From Salticus scenicus (lineage: Eukaryota; Arthropoda; Arachnida; Araneae; Salticidae), in assembly GCA_963930645.1 (NCBI GenBank), contig OZ005648.1, positions 155,147,035 to 155,211,034 of the forward strand: 64,000 nucleotides of DNA, in the 5' to 3' direction. Made by a program: the position numbers and the translations under genes. The notes beneath the pieces are model-generated. The model saw nothing but the letters and a program-made list of their open reading frames with translations, was not told the origin of the DNA and made no database searches. Below, piece by piece: positions 9,291 through 20,104 of the stretch. Every line of letters begins with the position of its first letter. Within the stretch, counting starts at the first letter, position 1.

Positions 9291-12200
9291 CAGGGTGAGT
9301 TTGACATAATCTGCCAAACGAAAGGAGGTGATAGAACAGCCCATGGGGAGCATAAAACACCATACAAACCCTGTCCTATCTCTAACCGTTTCCGAGTTAT
9401 GGTAGATAGAAGAAAAGTCTGTTTTTTTTTCATCACGTCTGAAAAAAAACAAATTTATGAGCTTTCTGAAAGACTTGCACGCAAAATAAACACATATTTG
9501 GAAAGAGCAGAAAAAATCCTATCGGGTGACGCCATTTACATCAGGATACCTTAATTTGACGGCGAGCTACAAGTGCTAAAACATTAGCAAAGTTTAAAAT
9601 AGACTTGCCACCAAATTTTTTAACCGGCAATTCTGAAAACACCGTTCAAGCTACAATCGGTCAAATTTACCAAACACTTCTCCATTCCACAAGCTTTAGA
9701 ATGAGCCCACAATAAACCATATCGGAGTTATAGTTCAGGAGAAATCTAGCCTTTTGTTTGAAATACATTCATCACTGAACTCGATGTTCGTCGAGAAGGA
9801 GACTCACGGGGTGCCATGGTCGTTAGTGATTTCATGTTTGCCTTCAGCCCGCTGTTTTGTCAGATGCAAAAAAGGAGATTTTAAAGACAAACAAGAAAAG
9901 TAGCAGTTGTATTAAGTTTACAAACACAATGGAATGGAAACAAAAGAAGTATGACGTTTCTCACGTCTTTCAAAAAGGAATATGCAAAAAAAAAAAACAA
10001 AAAAAAAAAAAAACAACAGTGACGCATCTCACGTCTTTCACAAAGGAACATGCAAAAAAAAAAAAAAAAAAGTATCTCACGTTTATGATTAAAGTACATA
10101 TGCATTCGAAAGGATGTGTGAAATTTAGTGCCGCTGCTGAAATTTGCCACCCCCACGCCTGATACATGCCCTTGCCTGCTTACGAACGGAAACCACGGTA
10201 GCTCTTAGCGAAAGCTCATCCCTCAGTTTTATTATTGCATCATCGAACCGGCTGCTTAAATCTTGCAAACTAGCAACTTCTGTGCGGTAAACTTCTTGCT
10301 TCAGGAAACCCCAAACATAGGAGTCCAATAAAGTGAGATCCTGCGATCTAGGTGGCCAAGTAATTGGTTCATTACGACCAATCCATCGCAGATACTGCTG
10401 ATTCAAGAAGTCCCGAACGGCATTGGAAGAATGTGCATGGGCCCCATCGTGTTGAAAAATGATTTCCGCTCGTTGGTGTACAGGAATGGCATCAAGTAAT
10501 CCTGGAAGATGATGTTCCAGAAACTTCAAATATGTATTGCTTGTCAGATGACCTTGGAACACATGTGGACCTATCAGCGATCGCCAACCACTCTAAGTCA
10601 AACATTCAAGCTAAATCGCGTCTGGAACGATGAGTTTCGCGTTACAAATGGATTTTGTTGAGTGTAATGCCAGTTATGTAAATTTAGCATACCATCCCGA
10701 GTGAAAAGTGACTCATCTGTCCACAGTATCGTTCTAAGGAAATGGTGTTCTTCAATCTCTCGCTCTAAAAGCCAGCGGCAGAATGTTACCCGCTTTTGGA
10801 AATCTGAGCGGCGTAATTCTTGTACCGGTGTGAAGTGGTATGGATTATACTGGTTTTTGCGCAAAACATTCATCACTTTACTTTGGGAGATTCCACCTTC
10901 TCTCGCAAGTATGCGTGAATTCATATTTGGATTTTCCTCCACTCGGTCGAGTACAGACTCCTCAGCGGTGGCGGATCGGCGACCATGGTACCCCTACCGA
11001 ACGTACAGCCTACCGAACGACCCACTCTCCTTAAGCCTTCGATGAATTGCGGCAAATACAGCACGGTTGGGCGCACGACGATGTGGATAACGTAGACGGT
11101 ACTCTTCTTCGGCTTTCCGAGAGTTACCATCGCAAAATCCATACACAAAATGCATATTCGCGTACTCTTCATTTGTAAAACTAGGCATATCTGTTTACAA
11201 GTTGGAAAGTATGACAATTTGATCCCTGTGATGACTTCAATTGAAAATAAAATTCAGAAGGATAAACAAAAAGGGATAAAATTTCAATATTAATTTACAA
11301 AAGTAGAAGAAAAAAAAAGTGCTATGGAATAAGAACCAACTTGGTTTATTCGTACCAGTGTAGGAAAACATACAAGTATGAACTAAGAGAGAGCAAGTAG
11401 ACGTGACAGCAGCGTGAAAAGAATCGGCTGAGCTCAGGCAAAGTCCAGAAAATGCTAAAGCAATAAGCAGCATAAAACGTAAAAGAAGCTGACGTGCTAA
11501 TGAGCTGTTAAGGACCCTTCAGAGACTGGCAACTTAAGAAAGCTGCAAGTAGGCTCTATTGGTATTTCTTTGATCTGGTTTAGGAGATCGACGCTCGCTG
11601 CAATCGAAGCTCCCAAACCTCCTAGTGCGATAATTGCATGAGAAGGGGTCTCTTTTGTAAAAGAACAATAAAAAGTAATGTCCTTCATTGTAAATGTGTG
11701 CAAAATTTCAAGAGTCACTTTCGGACAATAGATAATTTATGAGTCGACGCGTTGTATGTTGCCAGTGTCTGAAGGGAGCCTTACAGTTTGACTCGCCTTT
11801 TGCACCCCCGCCACGAGTGGGAAGCGCGCGCAGGAAGGTTGGAATACATCTGCATATCACTAAGAGTTCATATGCAGACAGTCACGAATTTACATACGTT
11901 CTATTTACTCACCACCGAATTTCGACGAACGCCGTTTTCAGTGATGTATTTCGAGCAAAAGGCTAAATTTCTCCTGAACTAGAACACCGATATGGTTTAT
12001 TGTGGGCTCATTCTAAAGCTTGTGGAATGGAGAAGTTTTTGGTAAATTTGACCGATTGTAGCTTGAACGGTGTTTGCAGAATTGCCGGTTAAAGCATTTG
12101 GTGCAACTCGATTTTAAACTTCGCCAATGTTTTAGCGCTTGTAGCTCGCCGTCAAATTAAGGTATCCTGATGTAAATGGCGTCACCCGATAGGATTTTTT

Positions 12201-12420
12201 CTGCTCTTTCCAAATATGTGTTTATTTTGCATGTAAGTCTTTCAGAAAGTCCACAAATTTGGAGTTTTTCAGACGGGATGGAAAAAAACAGATTTTTGTT
12301 CTATCTACTATAACTCGGAAACGGTTAGAGAGAGAACAGGGTTTCTATGGTGTTTTATGCTCCCCATGGGCTGTTCTATCACCTCCTTTCGTTTGGCAGA
12401 TTATGCCAAACTCACCCTGT
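9291..12420 (-). mobile_element. IS630/Tc1/mariner-type transposon with very long TIRs
   Basis: Ends CAGGGTGAGTTTGACATAAT and the exact inverted match at 12401-12420, flanked by TA. The inverted repeats run about 530 bp (9291-about 9830 against about 11880-12420) with scattered mismatches. The central unit carries a broken transposase on the minus strand (10125-11188). Between the transposase and the right repeat lie about 690 bp without recognisable coding. The left repeat is followed by A-rich expansions at 9985-10075. Confidence 0.85.
10125..11188 (-). pseudogene. DDE/D transposase, DUF4817-type head, frameshifted
   Basis: Three pieces in different frames make one transposase. 11188-10994 has the N-terminal helix-turn-helix (NEEYANMHFVYGFCDGNSRKA, DUF4817 type). 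10942-10598 has the second HTH and the first catalytic Asp (LWTDESLFTRDG). 10562-10125 has the second Asp (FQHDGAHAHSS) and the third acidic residue as Asp (LLDSYVWG), about 40 residues after the second. At least two frameshifts and several stops near 10570-10600 and 10950-11000 inactivate it. Such proteins are widespread in arthropod genomes as IS630/Tc1/mariner relatives; that placement is from remembered family features. The role would have been cut-and-paste transposition of the surrounding element. Confidence 0.85.
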
Positions 12421-12945
12421 ATATAGTAACTACATTTTCAACCAACAGATGGCGCTATTCATAAATGTCCCCATGGGACCCTAGATAGAAGTCCCTACTA
12501 TCTATCTAGGGTCCCTACTTATGACGGGTGGAGAAAGTTAAACAAGTTCTAAGTCAGCCCAATTTCCCCCTATTCCTCTGCAAGGCCATAAAAAGAAAAT
12601 ATAAGGAAAAGTTTTGAAAAGTGAAAATTTTTATATTATGTATATATATTACAATTATTGATAGTTTTAAACACATTTGTATGAACTAAATCAATCACAT
12701 ATATTATGTTTTAAAATAATTATTGATATTTTTAATCTTATTTAAACGAAATTAATCACATATACTAAAATTTAAAATATTACGTATTTTGTACAGCTAT
12801 ATATATATGTTGCTGTGAGTGATAGTTAAAGACTTACATTATTATAGAAATTTGTAAAAAAAAAAAAAAAAAAAAAAATCTCACATGCTCCCCCTCTTAA
12901 GCCTACCGTAATTTGTTGAAATTTGCTTCAAAAACTATATATTTA
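12421..12945. other. AT-rich stretch with a small inverted repeat
   Basis: GGGACCCTAGATAGA and its inverted partner TCTATCTAGGGTCCC (12475-12520) form a hairpin. The rest is AT-rich with a poly-A tract at about 12856-12878. No gene seen. Confidence 0.4.
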
Positions 12946-13803
12946 CTAGCAGGCTTTGCCCGCTTCGCTGGTCACTATATTTAAAGGAAACTCTTTTCTA
13001 TATAGATTTATGAAAAAAAAAAAAAAAAACACTGAAATTGCTCAAAAGCTCGCTTTGAGTTCCCGCTGCCTTTGGCATGGAATTGTTCGTCCTCGCAGTC
13101 TCCGGTGCCTGTCCCTATTGCCTGCGACAATAGCTTACCCGTGGGCTTCCATTTGGGTGCTTATCATATATGACAGTTTCGATACAGACAGTATCAAAAA
13201 ATTTGAAGTAGCTTTTTTATATTTGAATACCAATTACATAAGAACAACATTATGCGTGATGTACATAATATATGCTTTCAAGTTATTTCCTATATTTATT
13301 TGATTTAATCCATCAACCATAAAATGACAGCAATTTCAAGCCAAATTTAATATTACAATATGCTATGATCAGCTACGTCTATTGCATGAGACAATTGTTA
13401 TTATTATTATTATTATTATTTTGTGGTTATATATACTTCATTCTTAGTTAATAGTAGTTGGTATATAGAAAAATAAATAAATTAATTAATATGTAAACCT
13501 CATCATGGTACAAACTTAATATAGCTCCCTGTGACGACATTTGAATTTTTGTCGCCGTTTTAGACCAAAATATAATTTATGCGATTATTGTTCCTATTTC
13601 TTTCTCTTTTTCAATACTTTATAATTTAGTTATATTTTTGATGAGCTACTTGGCTTTAAGTGGCTGTCCTTGGCGAAATATGTCCGATCTACTTCAGCAT
13701 CAAAATTTAAAAATTTGTCTAGTATTATCAATAAGTAAATACCTTTAATATAATGCTGAATTATCTTTTATGCCTAGCGTGATTCATCCGTGCAATATGT
13801 ATA

Positions 13804-14490
13804 TCATTTAAAATAACTAAATTTAATACTGCATTCTCGGTAGTGCAAATTATTGCGCTGTCTTAATTATTAGCATCTCTTATAAAATTATATATATATA
13901 TTTTGTTGATATAGAACGCTTGTATAATTTTTTATTTATATTAAATAATATTAATAATGAATAGGTAAGATTTCACTTACCTGGATAAGACAAACAGCAC
14001 TGGTACACCATGCGTCCAATTAATTGTTTAATCCATTAGATAGGCACAATCTTGATTCACGATCAAGCTGAAAATAAACTTATAAACATTTTAAACTATT
14101 AGTTTAGTTGTGTAAATTATGATTAATTTTAGGATTCCTTTTTTCCTTTTTTTATGCAACTTTAATTTTCTTGAATAAATACAGATCTTTTATAATAAAT
14201 GTGTAATATAAAATATATAAGAGCGTTTTCAAACGCCCTGCTAAGTTAGAGCTACATATTCACAGAAAGAAGCATTACATCTACATGAGAGATTGAAATC
14301 GAGTAGGACGGAGTTCCATAAAATGATGAGTGGACAGTTTTATTTCTTCCTTTAACTGGGTGTGCTGCATATTTTCTCTCTACATGTACATTGAATATTA
14401 TTCGGGATAAGTGATAGTCTTTAAGACAATTCTTGATTAAAATGAAAAATATCGGTCACACAAATGTCAATTTAATGTTTTTTTGTGACA
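13804..14490 (-). repeat. Copia 3' LTR
   Basis: 687 bp. On the sense (minus) strand it begins TGTCACAAAA and ends AAATGA, so TG...GA rather than TG...CA. The polypurine tract just upstream in sense reads AAGTAGGGG (14491 side). The copy at 17071-17757 is near-identical. Confidence 0.88.
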
Positions 14491-14510
14491 CCCCTACTTG
14501 ACCGGTATTT

Positions 14511-15204
14511 TCAATGTTCTCCTAAATTTAGTTTGTTTCTTAAAGTTTTAAAAGCCGGCCCTGGTAGGGGTTTTGTAAAGATGTCGGAAATCATTTCGTT
14601 GCTGGGGATGTATTGTAGTCTGATGGTTCCTTCTTCATACAATTCTTTGATTAGATGAAATTTGACGTCGATATGTTTTGTCCGCGCTTGATATTTGTCA
14701 GATTCAATTAATTTAATCGCTGATTGGTTATCTTCATAAATTGTGATTGGTTTTATTTGATTTAGATCTAAGTCATTTAAAAGTCTGATTATCCACAGGC
14801 TTTCTTGCGCAGCGCATCCTGCTGCTATATATTCCGCTTCTGCGGTAGATTGGCTGACACATTTTTGTTTTTTAGAGTACCAATAGATGGGATTATTCCC
14901 AATAAAGAATATATTTCCGGTAATAGACTTTCTGTCCTGGGGGTCGTTTGCATAGTCAGCGTCCGCATATGCGGTTAGTATAGCAGGATGTTCATTGTCA
15001 TATTTTAACTTTAAATTAATCGTATTCTTGAGGTACTTTATAACTTTCTTAGTACTTTCCCAGTCACACACTCTAGGGTGTTCATTGTGACGGGATAGAA
15101 AGTTGACGGCAACACTGATGTCTGGTCTGCTGACAGTGGCTATATATAGAAGTGCCCCTACTGCTTTTCTATAATCAGTATTGTCAGTTAAATAATTTTC
15201 ATTC
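14511..15204 (-). pseudogene. Copia RT end and RNase H
   Basis: Starts just after the deletion junction with DYRKAVGALLYIATVSRPDI, the C-terminal RT segment of copia elements, followed by RNase H: LTAYADADYANDPQDRKS (catalytic Asp), KQKCVSQSTAEAEYIA (Glu), IYEDNQSAIKL (Asp) and TKHIDVKFHLIKE (His). The C-terminus is KPLPGPAFKTLRNKLNLG, typical of the copia polyprotein end. The longest uninterrupted frame is 186 codons (15071-14511). It is not a gene on its own. Confidence 0.85.
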
Positions 15205-16029
15205 TTATAGTCCTATTGTGGAAGTTTGAAAGGGTCCGCAAACATCTGAAACAACTAGATCTAATGGTTTTTCTCCCCTGAAAGTTGCCCTTTTCGGATA
15301 TGTGTCATCCTCCAATTTTGAAATGATACAGATTTCGCATTCTGTGTTGTGTTTACATTTACTTAGCTCTATTCCGGTTGCCATATTTTTGTCGACGAGT
15401 TCTTTTATTTGTTGTAGATTTTTATGCCCTAATCTTTCATGCCACAATTTAATACAATTCTTGTTTTCGCAAGCTTCTACAATATTTACACTTTCGGAAA
15501 AATTTTCGCTCGTTTGTAGTTCATATAAATTATCTGTCAAGTTCGCCTCTATATAAGTTTTATTCCCGAATTTGATTTTACATTCATGATTTTTAAATAT
15601 GGCAACACAACCATTCTCTGTTGCTTTCTTTACCGATATTAGATTTGTGGCTATATTGGGTATGTATAAAACCTCTTTTAAAGTAATATTGTTTATTTCC
15701 TTATCCGAGTTAATTACTTTAAGATTTACGTCGCCGCAACCCTGTGAGACTACGGAGTGCCCGTTCGCTAGCATAACACTAACCTTTTCGTTGTCTTTCA
15801 GATTTGTAAATTGGTTTATGTCGTTGCAGATATGCCTGCTACTCCCACTGTCGACTATCCATGAGTTATGCTCAGTTTTATCAATGATAAATGTAAGATT
15901 CTTTAATTTGTTTTCAGTTTCCTTTATGAGTTGTGTTTTATTTTTGTTTTTGTACTTGCTGGGATTGTTACCGCTGTTATGAAAATTATTATAACTTCTT
16001 TGGTTATGATTTGGTCTGGCGTTTAAATG
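15205..16029 (-). pseudogene. Copia protease, pre-integrase and truncated integrase
   Basis: Continuation of the polyprotein after the gag stop. It shows the aspartic protease active site IVDSGSS with RHIC following (about 15860-15830), the flap region LANGHSVVSQG, the GAG-pre-integrase zinc motif (WHERLGHKN...CEIC) and the start of integrase (LVVSDVCGPFQTSTIG) with its first catalytic Asp. The frame then breaks at about 15205, where sequence from the far end of reverse transcriptase is joined. The lost part includes the remaining DDE residues and the whole YVDD core. Confidence 0.85.
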
Positions 16030-16707
16030 CTAGCATTCATTACGGGTGTGTGAATTCTTTCCGCAAAAATTGCAATGTTTACTTGGTGGTGTTTTACGCT
16101 TAATTTGAGTTTTATACGCGTTTTCACCTTTTGTTTGGTGATTTTCTGTCCTTTTAATATATTCGTCAAACAATTTATTTTTAATGTATTCTGGTGTAAG
16201 TTCTTCGTCATTTCTGGCTTCGATAGCCGTTATCAGGGTATCATAACTAGGAGGTAGCGAGCATAACATTAACGCTGATAAGTGCTGCTCATTTATTTTT
16301 TCTCTTATCGCTAATAATTTGTCCCTTAACTTATAAATACTAGATATGTGTTCTATCAGATTTCCCCCTTCTGCTAGTTTGGTGGAATATAATTTTCTGA
16401 GTAAGAATAATTTGCTGCTCAGATTTGCTCTCTCATGTATATTTTTAAGTGCATCCCATGTTTCCCTGGCTGTGGACAGGTGTTTTACATGCACTATCTG
16501 TGTATCTTCTATAGCTAAATTAATTATGGCGCGCGCTTTGCGATCTTTAGATCGCCATTCATCGGTTACCGGGTTTGGGGGCGCTTCTATAATAACCTGG
16601 AAGAGATCCTCCTTCGTGAGGAGCATTTCTATTTTAAACTTCCAGCTGTCGTAATTATTAGCATCTAATTTCTCGACGTATGTTGTTTCCTTTGCGGATG
16701 CTGCCAT
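16030..16707 (-). pseudogene. Copia Gag region (UBN2-type, CCHC knuckle)
   Basis: Open frame of 225 codons from ATG at 16707. Residues 1-60 (KLDANNYDSWKFKIEMLL) are the DUF4219/UBN2 start of copia gag; residues 70-170 form the helical capsid-like body (LSTARETWDALKNIHE, LSALMLCSLPPSYDTLI). Residues 212-225 begin a CCHC zinc knuckle (CNFCGKNSHTRNEC). The frame stops with TAG right after the last Cys, where most relatives have Trp; beyond the stop the polyprotein continues in the same frame to 15205. A single nonsense change therefore separates gag from pol. The gag alone could still be made and could package RNA. Confidence 0.85.
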
Positions 16708-17058
16708 TTTTGTTATTTATTTAATTTATCGAAATATACTATTATATATTATAATATACTGCGTATATTTATAATAGTATTCAAACAGAGCAAATTTACT
16801 GAGTGTTTATCAATATCTATCAGTTATAAAATTTTTATGTTTAGTTATGAACACATACCAGTTGATTTCAGTATATAATAATTCACACTTATATTATTTG
16901 TATATATATATATATATATATATGCTTAATTGAATTTCTTCAAACACATAGATTAATTATATTTCATAATTTCTTTCTTTTTAAGTCCCAGTGCTGTAAT
17001 TTTATTCGTCGTTGCGCTCTTTATTTATTATTTATGAGACCCTTTAATTAAGAGAATC

Positions 17059-17071
17059 GGTCTCATAATCT
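17059..17071 (-). other. Copia primer binding site (half tRNA-Met type)
   Basis: Immediately inside the 5' LTR the + strand reads GGTCTCATAATC. This is tRNA-sense and matches the anticodon stem-loop of eukaryotic elongator tRNA-Met (GTCTCATAATCT). Drosophila copia is known to prime from a cleaved 5' half of initiator tRNA-Met rather than a tRNA 3' end; this site implies the same mechanism with elongator tRNA-Met. Confidence 0.6.
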
Positions 17072-17757
17072 CATTTAAAATAACTAAATTTAATACTGCA
17101 TTCTCGGTAGTGCAAATTATTGCGCTGTCTTAATTGTTAGCATCTCTTATAAAATTATATATATATATTTTGTTGATATAGAGCGCTTGTATAATTTTTT
17201 ATTTATATTAAATAATATTAATAATGAATAGGTAAGATTTCACTTACCTGGATAAGACAAACAGCACTGGTACACCATGCGTCCAATTAATTGTTTAATC
17301 CATTAGATAGGCACAATCTTGATTCACGATCAAGCTGAAAATAAACTTATAAACATTTTAAACTATTAGTTTAGTTGTGTAAATTATGATTAATTTTAGG
17401 ATTCCTTTTTTCCTTTTTTTATGCAACTTTAATTTTCTTGAATAAATACAGATCTTTTATAATAAATGTGTAATATAAAATATATAAGAGCGTTTTCAAA
17501 CGCCCTGCTAAGTTAGAGCTACATATTCACAGAAAGAAGCATTACATCTACATGAGAGATTGAAATCGAGCAGGACGGAGTTCCATAAAATGATGAGTGG
17601 ACAGTTTTATTTCTTCCTTTAACTGGGTGTGCTGCATATTTTCTCTCTACATGTACATTGAATATTATTCGGGATAAGTGATAGTCTTTAAGACAATTCT
17701 TGATTAAAATGAAAAATATCGGTCACACAAATGTCAATTTAATGTTGTTTTGTGACA
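17071..17757 (-). repeat. Copia 5' LTR
   Basis: 687 bp, same boundaries as the 3' LTR. Differences seen by eye: G for A near 17137 and near 17186, C for T near 17571, G for T near 17747. Its sense 3' edge at 17071 abuts the primer binding site. Confidence 0.88.
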
Positions 17758-18371
17758 GTATACATATAAAGTTGAGGTATATAAAAAAATGCTATGAAAT
17801 AAAATAAACATGCTAGATTTGTATTATTACTATTTTATTTTAAATTTATAAAGACGTCATTTCTCATTCACCAATTTAACATTTAGTAATTTTTTATTTT
17901 TCGCGTGAAAGTATATTTCATTTTATGTTGAAAAAATAAATAAATAAATAAATAAATAAAAATACCTCGTAAACTTTTTTGGCAACAATAAAAAATTTAA
18001 ATGGCTTTTATTTTCATATTTTAATTAATTTTAAAAAATATAATCAAATAGTAGCATATGTCCTATTCCAGATTATTATCTATCTCGGTACCAAATTTTA
18101 TCCAGATCCGTTTAACCGTTGTGACGTGATTGAGTAACAAACATCCATACATCCAACGGACAACTCACGCCATCTAGGTGGAAAAGCTTTTGAAACAGTT
18201 GGTTAAAAATTAATTAAGAAAAAACTAATTAAGTTACAACTTTCATTAATAGATAAAAACCTATTCGCAGACCTACCGAATGTACATATACAAAATTTCA
18301 TTAAATTAGGTTAAGCCGTTTTGGAGGAGTGTGGTAACAAACACTGTGACATGAGAATTTTATATATTAGA

Positions 18372-18477
18372 TTTTTACTTTGCCCCCTAAACCCCTCCCT
18401 TTTTTTATATATGTAACTCTCAATATATTTCTTTAAACTCTAAATGGTAATTAAACAAAGCTTCATTAAAATCTGTA

Positions 18478-18515
<38 letters not shown>

Positions 18516-19266
18516 AAGAAAAAATAAGATAATTTTTCCCCTATGCTATACTCACTCTTACCCCCCCCCCCTCAAGTGTAGTTGACCCTCAGTGTATTTT
18601 TCTTTAAGTGATAACTATACAAAATGCGTTAGTGGGGCTTTTGTCCGGGACCCCAGTTGCTCACAGACGAATTGATAGACATGTTATAGGTCATAACCCC
18701 AAGAAACGTACAGATATAGAAAACTATAAATGTAGGACTTTTTTCTTTTTAACCCGGATATATAATGTAGAATTTCTATACATTGTGGTCTATGGGCTTA
18801 AACTATTTCAAGTTTGCTTTAATAATGTAAAACTGTTTTAAGCATTAAAGAAGAGATAAATATTTGATATTGGGGATCTTACCATTTATAGATATTTTAG
18901 AGGGGCGCACAAAATAGTTTGGAAATATTACCATCTATTTACACGACATGCAGCCTGGACAGAAATGCTTAAGTAAACTACTATGATTTTCCCTTCTGTT
19001 TATTTAACTACGCTTATTATTTAAATAACCATCTACTAAAGTCATAAGCAATGCTTTTACATTCTTAATTGCAATAAAACCAAAACAAGCATGTTAAGAA
19101 ATTTTGGAATTTATTATATAAAGTACCGGTAATACAGTGTAGTCAACGAATTTTATTTTCACAACCATTCGTCAATAAAATAAGTTACTAATTTCTAAAG
19201 CTATTTGAACAAAATAAGTGACATTGTCACCCCAATATTGGAAAATTCAACAAAAGCAATCTCATA

Positions 19267-19298
<32 letters not shown>

Positions 19299-19642
19299 TA
19301 GGTACATAGGTTTTTTGAAGATAAACTTAGTAAATTTGATATACTATATAAAAACAAAACTAATTAACATAAGTGAGCCAGTTTCACACCGGCAGTCCTC
19401 CCTCTCCCCGCCCCCTCAGTTTCTACTTATATGTTATACTATTTCATTAGTTAATTGAAATCCGTTGATTACCCACGCCCAGCATGAAATACCCCTCAGC
19501 CCCTAAGCTATACTTACTCCTACTTCTATACATCTTCCTTATCCTAATTTGCATCTGATGTTGATGTCAATTTGTATTTAAGTTTTCAAACAAAACCATG
19601 CTGTTACCGCAATCCAATTTTTTATGCGAAATATTGTCCTAT
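18372..19642. other. AT-rich repeat debris
   Basis: No exon seen. Contains two or three C-rich fragments (18375-18400, 18556-18572, 19390-19420) followed by related words, a TA/TG microsatellite (18479-18516), one degenerate unit of the 7236-8290 array (18608-18840) and a poly-A run at 19275-19300. A 77-codon frame at 18608 is non-coding in my view. Confidence 0.4.
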
Positions 19643-19646
19643 TTAA

Positions 19647-19865
19647 CCTTTTCCTTACGGGTGGGATTACCGCAATCCCAAGCAAAAATGTGTTTAAGAA
19701 TACGGGGTTGGTATTACCGTCGTCCCAAACATTTCTTCCCCTAAAGCATGGGGCGCCGCCCCATGCTTTAGGGGAAGAAATGTTTGGGACGACGGTAATA
19801 CCAACCCCGTATTCTTAAACACATTTTTGCTTGGGATTGCGGTAATCCCGCCCGTAAGGAAAAGG
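19647..19865. mobile_element. piggyBac-type palindromic MITE with TTAA duplications
   Basis: A 219-bp near-perfect palindrome. The arms (about 109 bp) have one mismatch seen by eye, in GGGTGGGA against GGGCGGGA, around the centre CATGGGGCGCCGCCCCATG. It starts CCTTTTCCTTACGGG and ends with its inverse, flanked on both sides by TTAA (19643-19646 and 19866-19869), the piggyBac target duplication. Each arm carries its own small hairpin GGGATTACCGCAATCCC. Confidence 0.88.
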
Positions 19866-20104
19866 TTAATCATATTGTGATAATTACTATATATGAAATC
19901 AAAAATAAATGAATGGTTTTAATTTTCACACAAAAGCTTTTATATTTATACATATATATATATATATATATAAATTTAACAAACTTAAAATTGTAATTTA
20001 ACTAACTCAATAAATAATTACTCAGTGATTTTTATCGTTAATGTTAATGCTTAGACGTTAATTCTTTATCGATTAATCGTTGTTTGCAATGCTTTTATTT
20101 TTAA

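Larger units (their letters stand above)
13804..17757 (-). mobile_element. Ty1/copia LTR retrotransposon, young, internally deleted
   Basis: Two 687-bp LTRs (13804-14490, 17071-17757) differ at only about four positions by eye, and the element is flanked by the 5-bp duplication GTATA (13799-13803, 17758-17762). Between them on the minus strand lie gag, protease, pre-integrase and part of integrase, then a jump to the end of reverse transcriptase and RNase H: the rest of integrase and the RT core are missing. Total length 3,954 bp against about 5 kb for complete copia elements. It therefore needed enzymes from another copy, or lost them after insertion. Confidence 0.9.
12946..18371 (-). mobile_element. 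Helitron (non-autonomous) split by a copia insertion
   Basis: Read on the minus strand it starts A|TCTAATATATAAAATTCTC at 18371 and ends with a CCAGCGAAGCGGGC-type motif and CTAG|T at 12946, matching Helitron rules (5' TC, 3' CTRR, insertion between A and T). Removing the copia element 13804-17757 leaves about 1.47 kb. The 5' block with GTTTGTTACCACACTCC and AAACGGCTTAACC is a form common in arthropod Helitrons. That both ends belong to one element is inference. Confidence 0.5.

Noticed and set aside
9086..9452. Open frames of 116 and 68 codons on the minus strand
   Set aside because: They run through the MITE at 8953-9165, a TA microsatellite and the left TIR of the IS630-type element; no protein similarity.
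15302..16654. Plus-strand frames opposite the copia genes
   Set aside because: They are mirror frames of the gag and pol regions on the minus strand.
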